In this document: positions 16,881-26,472 of the stretch, piece by piece | Position numbering within the stretch: the first letter of the stretch is position 1 | How the letters are laid out: the number at the start of each line of letters is the position of its first letter | Assembly: GCF_019160155.1 (NCBI RefSeq) | Contig: NZ_JAFNIH010000019.1 | Span: 496,001-560,000 of the forward strand | DNA length: 64,000 nucleotides | Source of the DNA: Pinisolibacter aquiterrae | GTDB lineage: Bacteria; Pseudomonadota; Alphaproteobacteria; Rhizobiales; Ancalomicrobiaceae | Direction of reading: 5' to 3' | Program-made: the position numbers and the translations under genes | Notes under the pieces: generated by a model | The model's database searches: none | Told to the model about the DNA's origin: nothing | The model's input: the letters and a program-made list of their open reading frames with translations, nothing else

Positions 16881-17030
16881 TCCTTCATCCTGAGGTGCGA
16901 GCGACGCGAGCCTCGAAGGACGAAGGACCGAGAGGCAGGGCCGGTAACGGCTTCGCGCCTCGAAAGGACCGTACCTCCCGGCCCGTCGTGCTTCGAGGCT
17001 CGGCTTCGCCGGGCGCCTCGGCATGAAGCG
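16881..17030. repeat. Pair of inverted REP-like palindromic elements
   Basis: Two copies of a 40-45 base element lie in opposite orientation: copy A at 16881-16927 (TTCAT-CCTGAGGTGCGAGCG...GCCTCGAAGGACG) and copy B at 16986-17028, whose reverse complement reads TTCATGCCGAGG...GAGCCTCGAAGCACG. Such palindromes are frequent between genes in Hyphomicrobiales genomes. They occupy the space between the convergent hutC and Rieske genes and may terminate transcription from both sides. Confidence 0.7.
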
Positions 17031-17073
17031 CCTCCACCCGCGCCGAATGGGTCGGAACTTCGTACGGTGAGTC

Positions 17074-18126
17074 TCACTCCGCGGCGTCGGACCGCGTGCC
17101 TGCCGTCGCGGCCTTCTCCGCCGCGATCAGTTCGGCGAGCTTGCGCCGGAACCTGAGCGGGCCGGCGTCGAGCGGCAGGTTGATGTTGGGCGAATGCATC
17201 TCGTCCATGCCGATCTGCACCGCCTCCAGGATCACCTTGTCCTCGAGAAAGGCCGCCTTCACCGACGCCTCGAACATCGCGTCGACGGCGGTGTCGCCCG
17301 GCGCGAAATTGCGCATCTGGAACCAGAAATAGCGCGTCCGCTTCTCGTCGATCGGCGTCATGAAGTTGTAGCTGTCCATCAGGAACGCATCGTCGTGCAG
17401 CGGCTTGTCCGGCCCCCCGGTGCCGGCCGGCACGAAGATCGCCTTGATGATGGCATGGCTCGGATGGCGCACCTCGTAGTGCTGCTCGCGGTCGCAGAGG
17501 CCCGAGAACTTGGTGAAGGGCGCGTAGAACGGCGCGATCTCCACCCCGTACATCCAGCGCGAGGCGATCACCCCGTCCTCGGTCGGGCGGGCGCGCACCG
17601 GCACCTCCTCGCAGGCCTCGTTGCCGAAGGAGGTGACGTGGACCCAGGCGACGTGCGAGGGATCGAGCAGGTTGTCGGTGATGAAGCGATAGTCGCAGTC
17701 GACCTCCATCGACCCCGGCCGGGTGCAGCCCCATTCCGGGTCTTCCCAGGTCGGGACCGGGAAGATCGTCGCCGGATCGGCCTTGGCCGGATCGCCGGTC
17801 CACACCCAGGTCAGCCCCCAGCGATCCTCGACCGGATAGGCCCGGACATGGACGTTGCCGGCGAGATTGGGCGTCGCCGGCACCCGGATGCAGGCGCCGG
17901 AACAATCGAACTTGAGGCCGTGATAGCCGCATTCGATGGCGTCGCCGACCACCTTGCCCTTCGACAGCGGCAGCTTGCGATGCGGGCAGGCGTCCTCGAG
18001 CGCCACCGGCGACCCGTCTTCACGGCGGAACAGCACGACGTGACGGCCGAGCATGGTCACCCGGCGCGGGGCCCGGTCGATTTCGGAGGCGATGGCGGCG
18101 ACGTACCAAGCGTTCTCGAGAAACAT
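17074..18126 (-). CDS. Rieske non-heme iron oxygenase, alpha subunit (VanA/NdmA-like)
   Basis: A 350-residue ring-hydroxylating or demethylating oxygenase. The N-terminal Rieske domain has Cys47-Pro-His49 and Cys66-x2-His69 for the [2Fe-2S] cluster. The catalytic domain has the mononuclear iron motif DNLLDPSHVAWVH (Asp151, Asp155, His158, His163). Length and layout fit the VanA group, which includes vanillate O-demethylase and the caffeine N-demethylases. No reductase partner is encoded nearby. It is the last gene of a five-gene minus-strand run behind a HutC site with a histidine-type ABC transporter. A role on a methylated imidazole such as N-methylhistidine is an inference from that context alone. 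Confidence 0.88.
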   Translation of the reverse strand: MFLENAWYVAAIASEIDRAPRRVTMLGRHVVLFRREDGSPVALEDACPHRKLPLSKGKVVGDAIECGYHGLKFDCSGACIRVPATPNLAGNVHVRAYPVEDRWGLTWVWTGDPAKADPATIFPVPTWEDPEWGCTRPGSMEVDCDYRFITDNLLDPSHVAWVHVTSFGNEACEEVPVRARPTEDGVIASRWMYGVEIAPFYAPFTKFSGLCDREQHYEVRHPSHAIIKAIFVPAGTGGPDKPLHDDAFLMDSYNFMTPIDEKRTRYFWFQMRNFAPGDTAVDAMFEASVKAAFLEDKVILEAVQIGMDEMHSPNINLPLDAGPLRFRRKLAELIAAEKAATAGTRSDAAE

Positions 18127-18152
18127 CGGACCCTCCTTCGCGACGGTCGGGA

Positions 18153-18947
18153 TCACAAGAGTCCCGCCGCGCCCCGATCGAGATAGGTGTCGAGGAACTG
18201 ATCGATGCGCGGATGGCGCGGCTTGCCGAACACCTCGCCCGGCGTCCCCTCCACCAGGATCTTGCCCTGGTCGAGGAAGACGATCTTGTGGCCGACGGAA
18301 GCGGCGAAGCCGATCTCGTGGGTGACCACCACCATGGTCATGCCGCCCTCGGCGAGCTTGCGCATGACGTTGAGCACCTCGCCGGTCAGTTCCGGATCGA
18401 GCGAGGACGTCGGTTCGTCGAACAGCATGATCTTCGGCTCGAGCGCCAGGGCGCGGGCGATCGCCACGCGCTGCTGCTGGCCGCCGGAGAGCTCGGAGGG
18501 ATAGTGGGTCGCCCGTTCGGCGAGGCCGACCTCGGCGAGGCGCGCCCGCGCCCGCTCCTCGGCCTCCGCCTTCGACATCCCACGCGCCGTCACCAGCGCC
18601 TCCATGACATTGCCGAGCGCGGTCATGTGCGGCCACAGATTGAACTGCTGGAACACCATGCCGATCTTCGAGCGGACGCCGCGAATGTCGTTCGGCGGCA
18701 GCCGCATGCGGTCGCCGTCGGGGCCGAGGGCGAAGCCGAGCGGCGCCCCGTCGATCTCGATGAAGCCGTCGGTCGCCTCCTCCAGGAAGGCGATGCAGCG
18801 CAGCAACGTCGACTTGCCCGAGCCCGAGGGGCCGAGCAGGCAGGTGACCTCGCCGCGCGCCGCCTCGAGATCGATGCCGGTCAGAACCTCGGTCTTGCCG
18901 AAGCGCTTGACGAGACCCTGGACGCGAATGGCCGGTGCGTTGGTCAT
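18153..18947 (-). CDS. Polar amino-acid ABC transporter ATP-binding protein
   Basis: A 264-residue ATPase of the HisP/GlnQ type. Motifs: Walker A GPSGSGKST, Q-loop FQQFNLWPHMT, signature LSGGQQQR, Walker B IMLFDEPTSSLD and switch VTHE. It drives import by the two permeases encoded just upstream on this strand. The ATG at 18945-18947 overlaps the preceding permease stop by four bases, so longer upstream frames are not needed. The operon lies behind a HutC site and next to hut genes, so histidine, urocanate or a related imidazole is the likely cargo. Confidence 0.92.
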   Translation of the reverse strand: MTNAPAIRVQGLVKRFGKTEVLTGIDLEAARGEVTCLLGPSGSGKSTLLRCIAFLEEATDGFIEIDGAPLGFALGPDGDRMRLPPNDIRGVRSKIGMVFQQFNLWPHMTALGNVMEALVTARGMSKAEAEERARARLAEVGLAERATHYPSELSGGQQQRVAIARALALEPKIMLFDEPTSSLDPELTGEVLNVMRKLAEGGMTMVVVTHEIGFAASVGHKIVFLDQGKILVEGTPGEVFGKPRHPRIDQFLDTYLDRGAAGLL

Positions 18948-19612
18948 GAATGGCTGAACCGATATCTGGAGAAGCGGGCCTCGGCGAGGCGGCCGGCGCG
19001 GCCGCACAGATCGGTGAGGCCCCAGTAGAGGAGCGCGACGATGGTGAAGCTCTCCACGAAGGCATAATGCGCGGTGCCGATCGCCGAGACCTCGAGGGTC
19101 AGTTCCGGCACCGAGATGATCGAGAGGACCGCGGTCTCCTTCAGCATCAGGATGGTCATGTTGACCATCGCCGGCAACACCAGCATCGTCATCTCCGGCA
19201 GCACGATCCGGCGCAGCGTCTGCGCCCGGGTGAAGCCGGCGCAGTCGGCCGCCTCGAGATGGCCCTTGGGGATCGCCTCGAAGCCGGTGCGGAAGATCTC
19301 CGAATAATAGGCGGCGGCATAGACCGAGAGGCCGAACAGCCCGGCCGGGATGTTGTCGAGCGAGAGCCCGATGAACGGCCCGCCGTAATAGAGCAGGAAG
19401 ATCTGCACCAGGAACGGCGTGCCCCGGATCACCTCGACGAAGGCGCGCAGCAGCCAGCCGACCGGCGTCGGCCCCCAGCGCCGGGCGACGGCGATGGCGA
19501 AACCGCCGATCGAGCCGAACACCACCGCGCCGGCCCACACCCCGAGCGTCACGCCGAAGGCGCGCGCGATGTTGGGGACGTTCTCGAGGACGAGGGCGAA
19601 ATCGAAGGTCAT
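18944..19612 (-). CDS. Polar amino-acid ABC transporter permease
   Basis: A 222-residue inner-membrane permease of the HisQM family with about five transmembrane helices. The coupling EAA-loop is visible as AADCAGFTRAQTLRRIVLPEM, and the family's IRGTPFLVQIFLLYYG motif is intact. It forms a heterodimer with the permease encoded at 19609-20250, which it overlaps by four bases. Confidence 0.92.
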   Translation of the reverse strand: MTFDFALVLENVPNIARAFGVTLGVWAGAVVFGSIGGFAIAVARRWGPTPVGWLLRAFVEVIRGTPFLVQIFLLYYGGPFIGLSLDNIPAGLFGLSVYAAAYYSEIFRTGFEAIPKGHLEAADCAGFTRAQTLRRIVLPEMTMLVLPAMVNMTILMLKETAVLSIISVPELTLEVSAIGTAHYAFVESFTIVALLYWGLTDLCGRAGRLAEARFSRYRFSHS

Positions 19613-20250
19613 GCATGCCCCCGCGCGACGCGCCGCTCGAGCACGGTTCCGACTCCGGCGATCACCGCGTTGATGGCGAGATAGATCACCCCGGCCGAGG
19701 CGTAGAGCGGCAACGGCAGGAAGGTCGAGGCGGCGAGATCCTGGGTCATGCGGGTGAGTTCGATCACGCCGACCACCGACACCAGCGACGAGGCCTTGAG
19801 GATCATGATGATCTCGGAGACGAGCGACGGCAGCGTCAGCCGCACCGCGATCGGCAGGCGGATCCTCCGGAAGGTGGCGAAGGCGCCGAGCCCGCACATG
19901 TCGGCCGCTTCCATCAGCCCCTTCGGCACCGCGCCGAAGCCGCCGCGCAGAATCTCCGCCTGATAGGCGGCCGTGCACAGCGCCATGCCGGCGACCGCCG
20001 CCACCTCGCTCGGCACGTCGAGGCCGATCTGCGGCAAGAGGTGATAGATCAGGAGCAGCTGGACCAAGAGCGGCGTGCCGCGAAAGAAGCTGACGAAGAG
20101 CCGTCCGGCGCCGCGCGCCAGCGTGTTCGACGACATCGTCCCGGCGCACACCACCGTCGCCAGGAGGAAGCCGAGCACGATCGACACGACGGAGACGACG
20201 ATCGTCGTCACCGAGGCCTGGAGCAGCAGCAGGAAGAGATCCCAGGACAT
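19609..20250 (-). CDS. Polar amino-acid ABC transporter permease
   Basis: A 213-residue HisQM-family permease, partner of the one at 18944-19612. Motifs: FRGTPLLVQLLLIYHLLP and EAADMCGLGAFATFRRIRLPIAV (EAA loop). About five hydrophobic helices. It follows the solute receptor gene after 110 bases on the same strand. Confidence 0.92.
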   Translation of the reverse strand: MSWDLFLLLLQASVTTIVVSVVSIVLGFLLATVVCAGTMSSNTLARGAGRLFVSFFRGTPLLVQLLLIYHLLPQIGLDVPSEVAAVAGMALCTAAYQAEILRGGFGAVPKGLMEAADMCGLGAFATFRRIRLPIAVRLTLPSLVSEIIMILKASSLVSVVGVIELTRMTQDLAASTFLPLPLYASAGVIYLAINAVIAGVGTVLERRVARGHA

Positions 20251-20360
20251 GGCGGGGGTCGCGTCTCACCGGCCCGATGGCCGCGATGAACTCATGACGA
20301 GCGAGGCCGAGCCTCACGAGAGAAGACGCCCGGCGTCGCCGCCGGGCGCCGAACGAGCGA

Positions 20361-21197
20361 TCACAGCGCCGGGTCGGTGACTTCCGCCGGCGTGTCGAAG
20401 GTGGTGCCGAACCACTTCTCCTGGATCTTGGCCATGCGGCCGTCGGCCTTGATCTTGGCCATGGCCTCGGCCACCGCCTTGTTCAGGCTGGCGTAGGCGG
20501 CGTCCTTGCGCTCCGGGAAGCCGAAATAGGCCTTCACGCCGAAGGCGGGCTTGACCACTTCGAACACGCCCTTCCGCTGCGAGGCGAGGTAGGCGATGTT
20601 CGGCAGCGAGTTGGCGACGGCGACGACGCGGCCGGCAGCGAGATCGGCATAGGCCTCGTTGAAGGAGGGATATTCCTTCGCATCGACCGGCTTCGGCAGC
20701 GTCGCGCCGAACTTCTGGAGCTGGGCGAGCTGGGCCGTCGCCTTGCCGGAACCGACCGCCTTGCCGGCGATGTCCTCGGGCTTCATGATCGAGGTGTCGC
20801 CCGCCTTCTTCAGGAGCGCGACGGTCGCCTCGGCGATCGGCGGCGAGAAGGCGTAGCGCTCGAGGCGCGCCTTGGTGATGGTGGCGGGACCGGCGACGAT
20901 GTCGAACTTGCCGCTCTCGAGACCCGGCAGCACGCCGTCCCAGGGCAGCGCGATCCACTCGATCTTGACACCCATCTCCTTGCCGATCTCGGCGAAGAGG
21001 TCGACGTTGAGGCCGACGTGCTTGCCGGCGTCGATGAAGTCGAACGGCGCGAAGGCGGTCTCGGTGCCGACCTTGAGCACCCCGGCCTTCTTGACGTCGT
21101 CGAGGACGTCGGCCGCGGCGATACCGCCGGCGAGCGCCGAGACCGACACGGCGGCGCCGAGCGCCAGGGTCCAGTTGATGAGCGTACGCCTGTTCAT
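20361..21197 (-). CDS. Polar amino-acid ABC transporter substrate-binding protein
   Basis: The periplasmic receptor, 278 residues, SBP_bac_3 family. Signal peptide at residues 1-28 (MNRRTLINWTLALGAAVSVSALAGG, cleavage near IAAADV). The mature protein begins VLDDVKKAGVLKVGTETAFAPFDF, which is typical of the family, as is WDGVLPGLESGKFDIVAG. The ATG giving MNRRTL is chosen over an ATG 32 codons upstream because it starts the signal peptide. It heads the transporter/Rieske operon, with a HutC site 56 bases before its start. The ligand is probably histidine or a related imidazole compound. Confidence 0.92.
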   Translation of the reverse strand: MNRRTLINWTLALGAAVSVSALAGGIAAADVLDDVKKAGVLKVGTETAFAPFDFIDAGKHVGLNVDLFAEIGKEMGVKIEWIALPWDGVLPGLESGKFDIVAGPATITKARLERYAFSPPIAEATVALLKKAGDTSIMKPEDIAGKAVGSGKATAQLAQLQKFGATLPKPVDAKEYPSFNEAYADLAAGRVVAVANSLPNIAYLASQRKGVFEVVKPAFGVKAYFGFPERKDAAYASLNKAVAEAMAKIKADGRMAKIQEKWFGTTFDTPAEVTDPAL

Positions 21198-21252
21198 GGG
21201 AACGACTCTCCCTTCGGGGTTCGGTGTCCTGCGAGACGAGGCCGAGGGCCTT

Positions 21253-21262
21253 TGTCTATACA
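21253..21262. promoter_or_regulatory. HutC-type operator upstream of the ABC transporter/Rieske operon
   Basis: TGTCTATACA, which on the minus strand reads TGTATAGACA, the HutC-like consensus inferred from the three sites of this locus. It lies 56 bases before the receptor gene, in an AT-rich patch after hutF. Confidence 0.7.
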
Positions 21263-21369
21263 TAATGCTCGCCACGGCGGGGACGGATGTCAACAGCCCT
21301 TTCGAACGGCATCTCTCATCCCTGCATAAAATTCAGGCATAAGCAATTCTTCGTAGAACGGGCAGGCCC

Positions 21370-22737
21370 TCAACCCGCGATCTTGGCGAGCAGGGCGCGC
21401 CACCCGGCCTCGACCCGATCGCGCGCGACGTGACGCCCGTCGACCACCACCCGCCGCCCGCCGGCCCAGACCTCGCGCACCGGGTTTTCGGCGGTGGCGA
21501 AGATCCAGGCGTCGAGCAGCGCGTCGTCACCGCGACCGGCGAGCGCGACGTGATCGGGATCGAGCGCCACGAAATCGGCGCGCGCCCCCACCACCAGACC
21601 GCTCGCGGCCTCGCCCAGCGCCCGCGCGCCGCCCGCCACCGCCGCGTCGAACAGGCTCCGCCCGGTCGAGCGCGGCGGCCGCGCCATGCGGTTGCGCGCC
21701 CGGTCGCGCAGACGCTGCGACTGCTCGAGGAGACGTAATTCCTGCGGCAACGAGATCAGCACGTTGGAATCGCTGCCGACGCCCCAGGCCCCGCCGGCCG
21801 CGTCGTGGTCGACCGCCGGAAAGATCCCGTCGCCGAGATCCGCCTCGGTGATCGGACAGAGCCCGACCACCGCGCCCGAGGCCGCCATCGCCGCCACCTC
21901 GTTCGGCTCGACGTGAGTCGCGTGGATCAGGCACCAGTCGCGATCGACCGCGACCGTGTCGAAGAGATGCTCGACCGGCCGCCGCCCGGTCGCCACCAGA
22001 CAGTCCGCGACCTCGGCCACCTGTTCGGCGATGTGGACATGGATCGGCCCGCCGCGATGGCGCTCCGCGAGCGCCCTCAGTTCCACGTCGTTCACCGCGC
22101 GCAGCGAATGCGGCGCGATGCCGATCCGCCCGCCCTCGAGGGTCGCGACCGCCCGGCCCGCCGCCTCGTGCAGGCGCGCGTAACTCTCGAGATCGCAGAC
22201 GAAGCGCCGCTGCCCCTCGCCGGTCGGCCGATCGCCGAAACCGCCATGGGCATAGAACACCGGCAACAACGTCAACCCGATGCCGGTCGTCTCGGCCGCC
22301 CGCACCACCGCCGCCGACATCTCCGCCGGGTCGTCGTAAGAGCCGCCGTCGGGACGATGATGGACGTAATGAAACTCGGCGACGCCGGTGAACCCGCTCT
22401 CCAGCATCTCGACCTGGGCCAGCGCCGCCAGCACCGCGAGATCGTCCGGCGAGATCGTCCGCGCGAAACGGTACATCTCCTCCCGCCAGGTCCAGAAGTG
22501 ATCGTCCGCCCCGGCGCCGCGCCGCTCGGTCAGCCCGGCGAAACCGCGCTGGAAGGCGTGACTGTGGAGATTGCCGGTGCCGGGGACCACCGCGCCCGCG
22601 ATCCGCGTCGCCGGCGCCCGCCGCTCCGGCGCGGTCGAGGCGTCGACGGCGGTGATCCGCCCACGGTCCCACGCGACGAAGACGTCGCGGCGCCACCCCT
22701 CCGGCGTCAGCGCCAACTCCAACAGGGCCTCACCCAT
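21370..22737 (-). CDS. hutF: Formimidoylglutamate deiminase HutF
   Basis: A 455-residue amidohydrolase-superfamily enzyme that converts N-formimidoyl-L-glutamate to N-formyl-L-glutamate and ammonia, step four of the five-step histidine pathway. Metal ligands are seen in GNLHSHAFQRG (His58, His60), HVHIAEQ and LIHATHVEPNE, and the late aspartate in GSDSNVLIS. The HIAEQ and LCPITEADLGDGIFP stretches separate HutF from guanine deaminases. Its presence with hutG shows that this organism uses the deiminase/deformylase route. It is divergent from hutI, sharing a regulatory region with a HutC site. Confidence 0.94.
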   Translation of the reverse strand: MGEALLELALTPEGWRRDVFVAWDRGRITAVDASTAPERRAPATRIAGAVVPGTGNLHSHAFQRGFAGLTERRGAGADDHFWTWREEMYRFARTISPDDLAVLAALAQVEMLESGFTGVAEFHYVHHRPDGGSYDDPAEMSAAVVRAAETTGIGLTLLPVFYAHGGFGDRPTGEGQRRFVCDLESYARLHEAAGRAVATLEGGRIGIAPHSLRAVNDVELRALAERHRGGPIHVHIAEQVAEVADCLVATGRRPVEHLFDTVAVDRDWCLIHATHVEPNEVAAMAASGAVVGLCPITEADLGDGIFPAVDHDAAGGAWGVGSDSNVLISLPQELRLLEQSQRLRDRARNRMARPPRSTGRSLFDAAVAGGARALGEAASGLVVGARADFVALDPDHVALAGRGDDALLDAWIFATAENPVREVWAGGRRVVVDGRHVARDRVEAGWRALLAKIAG

Positions 22738-22775
22738 CGCGCTCCCTCACGTCGTCGATCGAGGTCGTTCAAATA

Positions 22776-22785
22776 TGTATAGGCA
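22776..22785. promoter_or_regulatory. HutC-type operator between hutF and hutI
   Basis: TGTATAGGCA, one base away from TGTATAGACA (the reverse complement of the site at 21253). It lies 38 bases before hutF and 90 bases before hutI, so it could control both divergent units. Confidence 0.65.
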
Positions 22786-22875
22786 TATTGACAGGAGCCT
22801 CGACCGATCGCAAGCTGAACATGGAACGGGAGCGCCGTCGATCGAAGGCGGCCCCTCCCGCCCGAGGATGCGACC

Positions 22876-24084
22876 ATGACCGCGACGATCGACAGGCTCT
22901 GGACCCACGCCCGCCTCGCCACGATGGCGGCGGATCGCCCCGGCATCGGCCGGATCGACGACGGTGTAGTCGCCGCCCGCGACGGCCGCATCGTCTTCGC
23001 CGGCCCACGCGCCGATCTGCCCGCCGGGCTCACCGTCGCCGAGACGATCGATTGCGGCGGTCGCTGGATCACCCCCGGCCTGATCGACGCCCACACCCAT
23101 CTCGTCTTCGCCGGCAATCGCGCCGACGAATTCGAGGCGCGGCTCGCCGGCGCCACTTATGCCGAGATCGCCGCGAAGGGCGGCGGCATCGCCGCGACCG
23201 TCCGCGCCACCCGCGCCGCCACCGTGGACGACCTGATCGCCACCGCCCTGCCCCGTCTCGATCGCCTCCTCGCCGACGGCGTCACCACGGTCGAGATCAA
23301 ATCCGGCTACGGCCTCGACCTCGAATCCGAGGCGCGCATGCTGCGCGCCGCGCGCCGATTGGGAGAGATCCGCGACGTCCGCGTCGTCACCACCTTCCTC
23401 GGCGCCCATGCGCTGCCGCCCGAAACCACCGATCGCGACGCCCACATCGACCGCGTCGTGGCGATGATCGCGCCGCTCGCCGCCGAGGGCCTGATCGACG
23501 CCGTCGATGCCTTCTGTGAGGGCATCGCCTTCTCGCCCGCCCAAGTCGCCCGCGTCTTCGAGGCCGCCCGCACCCATGGGATCCGGGTCAAGCTCCACGC
23601 CGATCAGCTCTCCGACCTCGGCGCCGCCGCGCTCGCCGCCCGGTTCGACGCGCTCTCCGCCGATCATCTCGAATGGACCGACGAAGCCGGCGTCGCCGCC
23701 ATGGCCGCCTCCGGCACCGTCGCGATGCTGCTGCCCGGCGCCTTCTATTTCCTGCGCGAGACGCGCCGCCCGCCGATCGAGGCCTTCCGCCGCGCGGGCG
23801 TCGCCATGGCGGTCTCGACCGACTGCAATCCCGGCACCTCGCCGATGACCTCGCTGCTGCTCGCCATGAACATGGCCGCGACCTGTTTCTCGATGACCGT
23901 CGAGGAATGCCTCCTCGGCACCACCCGCCATGCCGCCCGCGCCCTCGGCCGCGAGGCCGAGATCGGCACGCTGGAGGCGGGCAAGGCCTGCGATCTGGCG
24001 ATCTGGTCGATCGAGACCCCCGCCGAACTCGTCCAGGGCCTCGGCGCCCTGCCCCTTCACGCCCGCATTCGGAGCGCTCGATGA
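22876..24084 (+). CDS. hutI: Imidazolonepropionase HutI
   Basis: A 402-residue metal-dependent amidohydrolase that opens the ring of 4-imidazolone-5-propionate to give formimidoylglutamate, step three of histidine breakdown. The N-terminal metal motif is [10 protein letters not shown] (His73, His75). Further family segments are [37 protein letters not shown] and the late metal Asp in [10 protein letters not shown]. It is first in the plus-strand operon hutI-H-G-U-CoA transferase-dehydrogenase and overlaps hutH by four bases. Confidence 0.96.
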   Translation: MTATIDRLWTHARLATMAADRPGIGRIDDGVVAARDGRIVFAGPRADLPAGLTVAETIDCGGRWITPGLIDAHTHLVFAGNRADEFEARLAGATYAEIAAKGGGIAATVRATRAATVDDLIATALPRLDRLLADGVTTVEIKSGYGLDLESEARMLRAARRLGEIRDVRVVTTFLGAHALPPETTDRDAHIDRVVAMIAPLAAEGLIDAVDAFCEGIAFSPAQVARVFEAARTHGIRVKLHADQLSDLGAAALAARFDALSADHLEWTDEAGVAAMAASGTVAMLLPGAFYFLRETRRPPIEAFRRAGVAMAVSTDCNPGTSPMTSLLLAMNMAATCFSMTVEECLLGTTRHAARALGREAEIGTLEAGKACDLAIWSIETPAELVQGLGALPLHARIRSAR

Positions 24085-25640
24085 CCGACCCCGTGATCCT
24101 CACCCCCGGCGCCGTCACGCTCGACCAGTGGGCGGCGATCGCCCGTGGCGCCCCCGCCCGTCTCGACCCGGCCGCCTTCCCGGCGATCGAGCGGGGCGCC
24201 GCCGCCGTCGCCGCGATCCTGGCCAAGGGCGCGCCGGTCTACGGCATCAACACCGGCTTCGGCAAACTGGCTTCCGTCCGCATCGACGACGCCGACCTCG
24301 CCAAGCTCCAGCACAATCTGGTGATCTCCCACGCCTCCGGCGTCGGCGAGCCGCTGGCGCCCGCGATCACCCGCCTGATGATGGCGCTGAAGCTCGCCAA
24401 TCTCGGCCAGGGCGCCTCGGGCGTACGCCCCGCCACCGCCCGCCTGCTCGAGGCGATGCTGATGAAGGGCGTGGTGCCGGTCGTGCCGGCTCAGGGCTCG
24501 GTCGGCGCGTCGGGCGATCTCGCGCCCCTCGCCCACATGACCGCCGCGATGATCGGCGTCGGCGAAGCGATCGTCGCCGGCGAGCGTCTGCCGGCGACGC
24601 AAGCCCTCGCCCGCGCCGGTCTGGCGCCGATCGAACTCGGCCCCAAGGAGGGCCTCGCCCTCCTCAACGGCACCCAGTTCTCGACCGCCAACGCCCTCTA
24701 CGCCCTCTTCACGGCGGAACGGCTGCTGCGCACCGGCCTCGTCGCCGGCGCGCTGACCACCGACGCCGCCAAGGGCTCCGACGGGCCCTTCGATCCGCGT
24801 ATCCACGCGCTGCGCCGGCACCCGGGCCAGATCGAGACGGCGGCGGCGCTGCGCGCCCTGATGGCGGGCTCGGCGATCCGCGCCAGCCACACCACCGGCG
24901 ACGACCGCATCCAGGACCCCTATTGCCTGCGCTGCCAGCCCCAGGTGATGGGCGCCGCCCTCGACATCCTGAGGAACGTCGCGGTGACCCTCGGCCGCGA
25001 GGCCGACGGCGTCACCGACAATCCGCTGATCTTCGTCGACCCGGAAGGCGACGCCCACGAGGCGATCTCCGGCGGCAATTTCCACGCCGAGCCGGTCGCC
25101 TTCGCCGCCGACATCGTCGCGTTGGCGCTGTGCGAGATCGGCTCGCTCGCCGAGCGCCGCATCTCGCTCCTGGTCGACCCGGTCTTGTCGCGGTTGCCGG
25201 CCTTCCTCACCCCGCGCCCCGGCCTCAACTCCGGCTTCATGATCCCGCAGGTGACCGCCGCCGCGCTGGTCTCGGAGAACAAGCAGCAGGCCCATCCGGC
25301 CAGCGTCGATTCGATCCCGACCTCGGCCAATCAGGAAGACCACGTCTCCATGGCCGCCCACGGCGCCTACCGGCTCCACCGCATGGCCCGCAACGTCGCC
25401 AACGTCCTGGCGATCGAACTCCTCGCCGCCGCGCAGGGCTGCGACTTCCACGGGCCCCTCGCCTCGTCGGAGGCGCTCGAGCGCGTCCGGGCCGCGATCC
25501 GCGCGCGCGTGCCCGCCCTCGACGACGATCGCTTCTTCGCCCCCGACATCGCATGCGTCGCCGACATGGTGCTCGCCGGCGCCTTCGAGGAGGCCGTCGC
25601 CCCGCTCGCCCTCCCTCGCGTCACGGAGGCCGCCCGATGA
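24081..25640 (+). CDS. hutH: Histidine ammonia-lyase HutH
   Basis: A 519-residue enzyme that deaminates L-histidine to trans-urocanate, the first step of the pathway. The catalytic MIO cofactor arises from Ala143-Ser144-Gly145 in [15 protein letters not shown]. Other conserved stretches are [11 protein letters not shown], the active-site Tyr/Asn region [12 protein letters not shown], and [14 protein letters not shown]. The ATG overlaps the hutI stop (ATGA). Length matches the family. Confidence 0.96.
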   Translation: MTDPVILTPGAVTLDQWAAIARGAPARLDPAAFPAIERGAAAVAAILAKGAPVYGINTGFGKLASVRIDDADLAKLQHNLVISHASGVGEPLAPAITRLMMALKLANLGQGASGVRPATARLLEAMLMKGVVPVVPAQGSVGASGDLAPLAHMTAAMIGVGEAIVAGERLPATQALARAGLAPIELGPKEGLALLNGTQFSTANALYALFTAERLLRTGLVAGALTTDAAKGSDGPFDPRIHALRRHPGQIETAAALRALMAGSAIRASHTTGDDRIQDPYCLRCQPQVMGAALDILRNVAVTLGREADGVTDNPLIFVDPEGDAHEAISGGNFHAEPVAFAADIVALALCEIGSLAERRISLLVDPVLSRLPAFLTPRPGLNSGFMIPQVTAAALVSENKQQAHPASVDSIPTSANQEDHVSMAAHGAYRLHRMARNVANVLAIELLAAAQGCDFHGPLASSEALERVRAAIRARVPALDDDRFFAPDIACVADMVLAGAFEEAVAPLALPRVTEAAR

Positions 25641-26461
25641 ACACCCGTCCCGATTGGCTGGTCGTCGAGGAACGCGACGCGCCGTTGATCCTGAGCTTCC
25701 CCCACACCGGCACCGGCCTGCCCGGCGAGTATGAGAGCCGCTTCCGCTCGCCCTGGCTCGCCCGCCGCGACGCCGATTGGCACGTCGAGGCGCTCTATGC
25801 CTTCGCCGCCGGCCTCGGCGCGAGTTTCGTGCGCACCACCGTCTCGCGCTCGGTGATCGACCCGAACCGCGATCCCTCCGGCGTCTCGCTCTATCCCGGA
25901 CAGGCGACGACCGGCCTCTGCCCGACCGAAACCTTCGACGGCGAACCGCTCTACCGCGACGGCGAAGACCCCGGCGCCGACGAGATCGCCGCCCGCCGCA
26001 CGGCCCATTTCGAGCCCTATCACGACGCCCTCGCCGGCCAGATCGCACGCCTGCGGGCGATCCACCCGAAGGTCGTCGTCTACGACTGCCATTCGATCCG
26101 CTCGCGCATCCCGCGTCTCTTCGAGGGCGACCTGCCGCAGTTCAACATCGGCACCAACGCCGGCAGGTCCTGCGACCCGGCGTTGACCGCCGCGATCGAG
26201 GGCCCCTGCGCCGCCTCGGGTCTCGGCCATGTGGTCGACGGCCGCTTCAAGGGGGGCTGGATCACGAGGCACTACGGCCGTCCCGAGACGGGCGTCCACG
26301 CGATCCAGATGGAACTCGCCATGCGCGGCTACCTGCGCGAACCCGCGACGATCGACGCGAGCAACTGGCCCGTCGCCTTCGACCCCTCCTTCGCCGCCCC
26401 CGTCACCACCGTTCTCACCCGCGCCCTCGAGGGCGCGCTCCGCTTCGCCCTGACCGCCTGA
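25637..26461 (+). CDS. hutG: N-formylglutamate deformylase HutG
   Basis: A 274-residue zinc hydrolase that splits N-formyl-L-glutamate into glutamate and formate, the last step of the HutF route. The family pattern is visible as [34 protein letters not shown] and [18 protein letters not shown]. This is the deformylase HutG, not the arginase-like formiminoglutamase of the same name. It overlaps hutH by four bases. Confidence 0.93.
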   Translation: MNTRPDWLVVEERDAPLILSFPHTGTGLPGEYESRFRSPWLARRDADWHVEALYAFAAGLGASFVRTTVSRSVIDPNRDPSGVSLYPGQATTGLCPTETFDGEPLYRDGEDPGADEIAARRTAHFEPYHDALAGQIARLRAIHPKVVVYDCHSIRSRIPRLFEGDLPQFNIGTNAGRSCDPALTAAIEGPCAASGLGHVVDGRFKGGWITRHYGRPETGVHAIQMELAMRGYLREPATIDASNWPVAFDPSFAAPVTTVLTRALEGALRFALTA

Positions 26462-26472
26462 GGCCACGCCCC

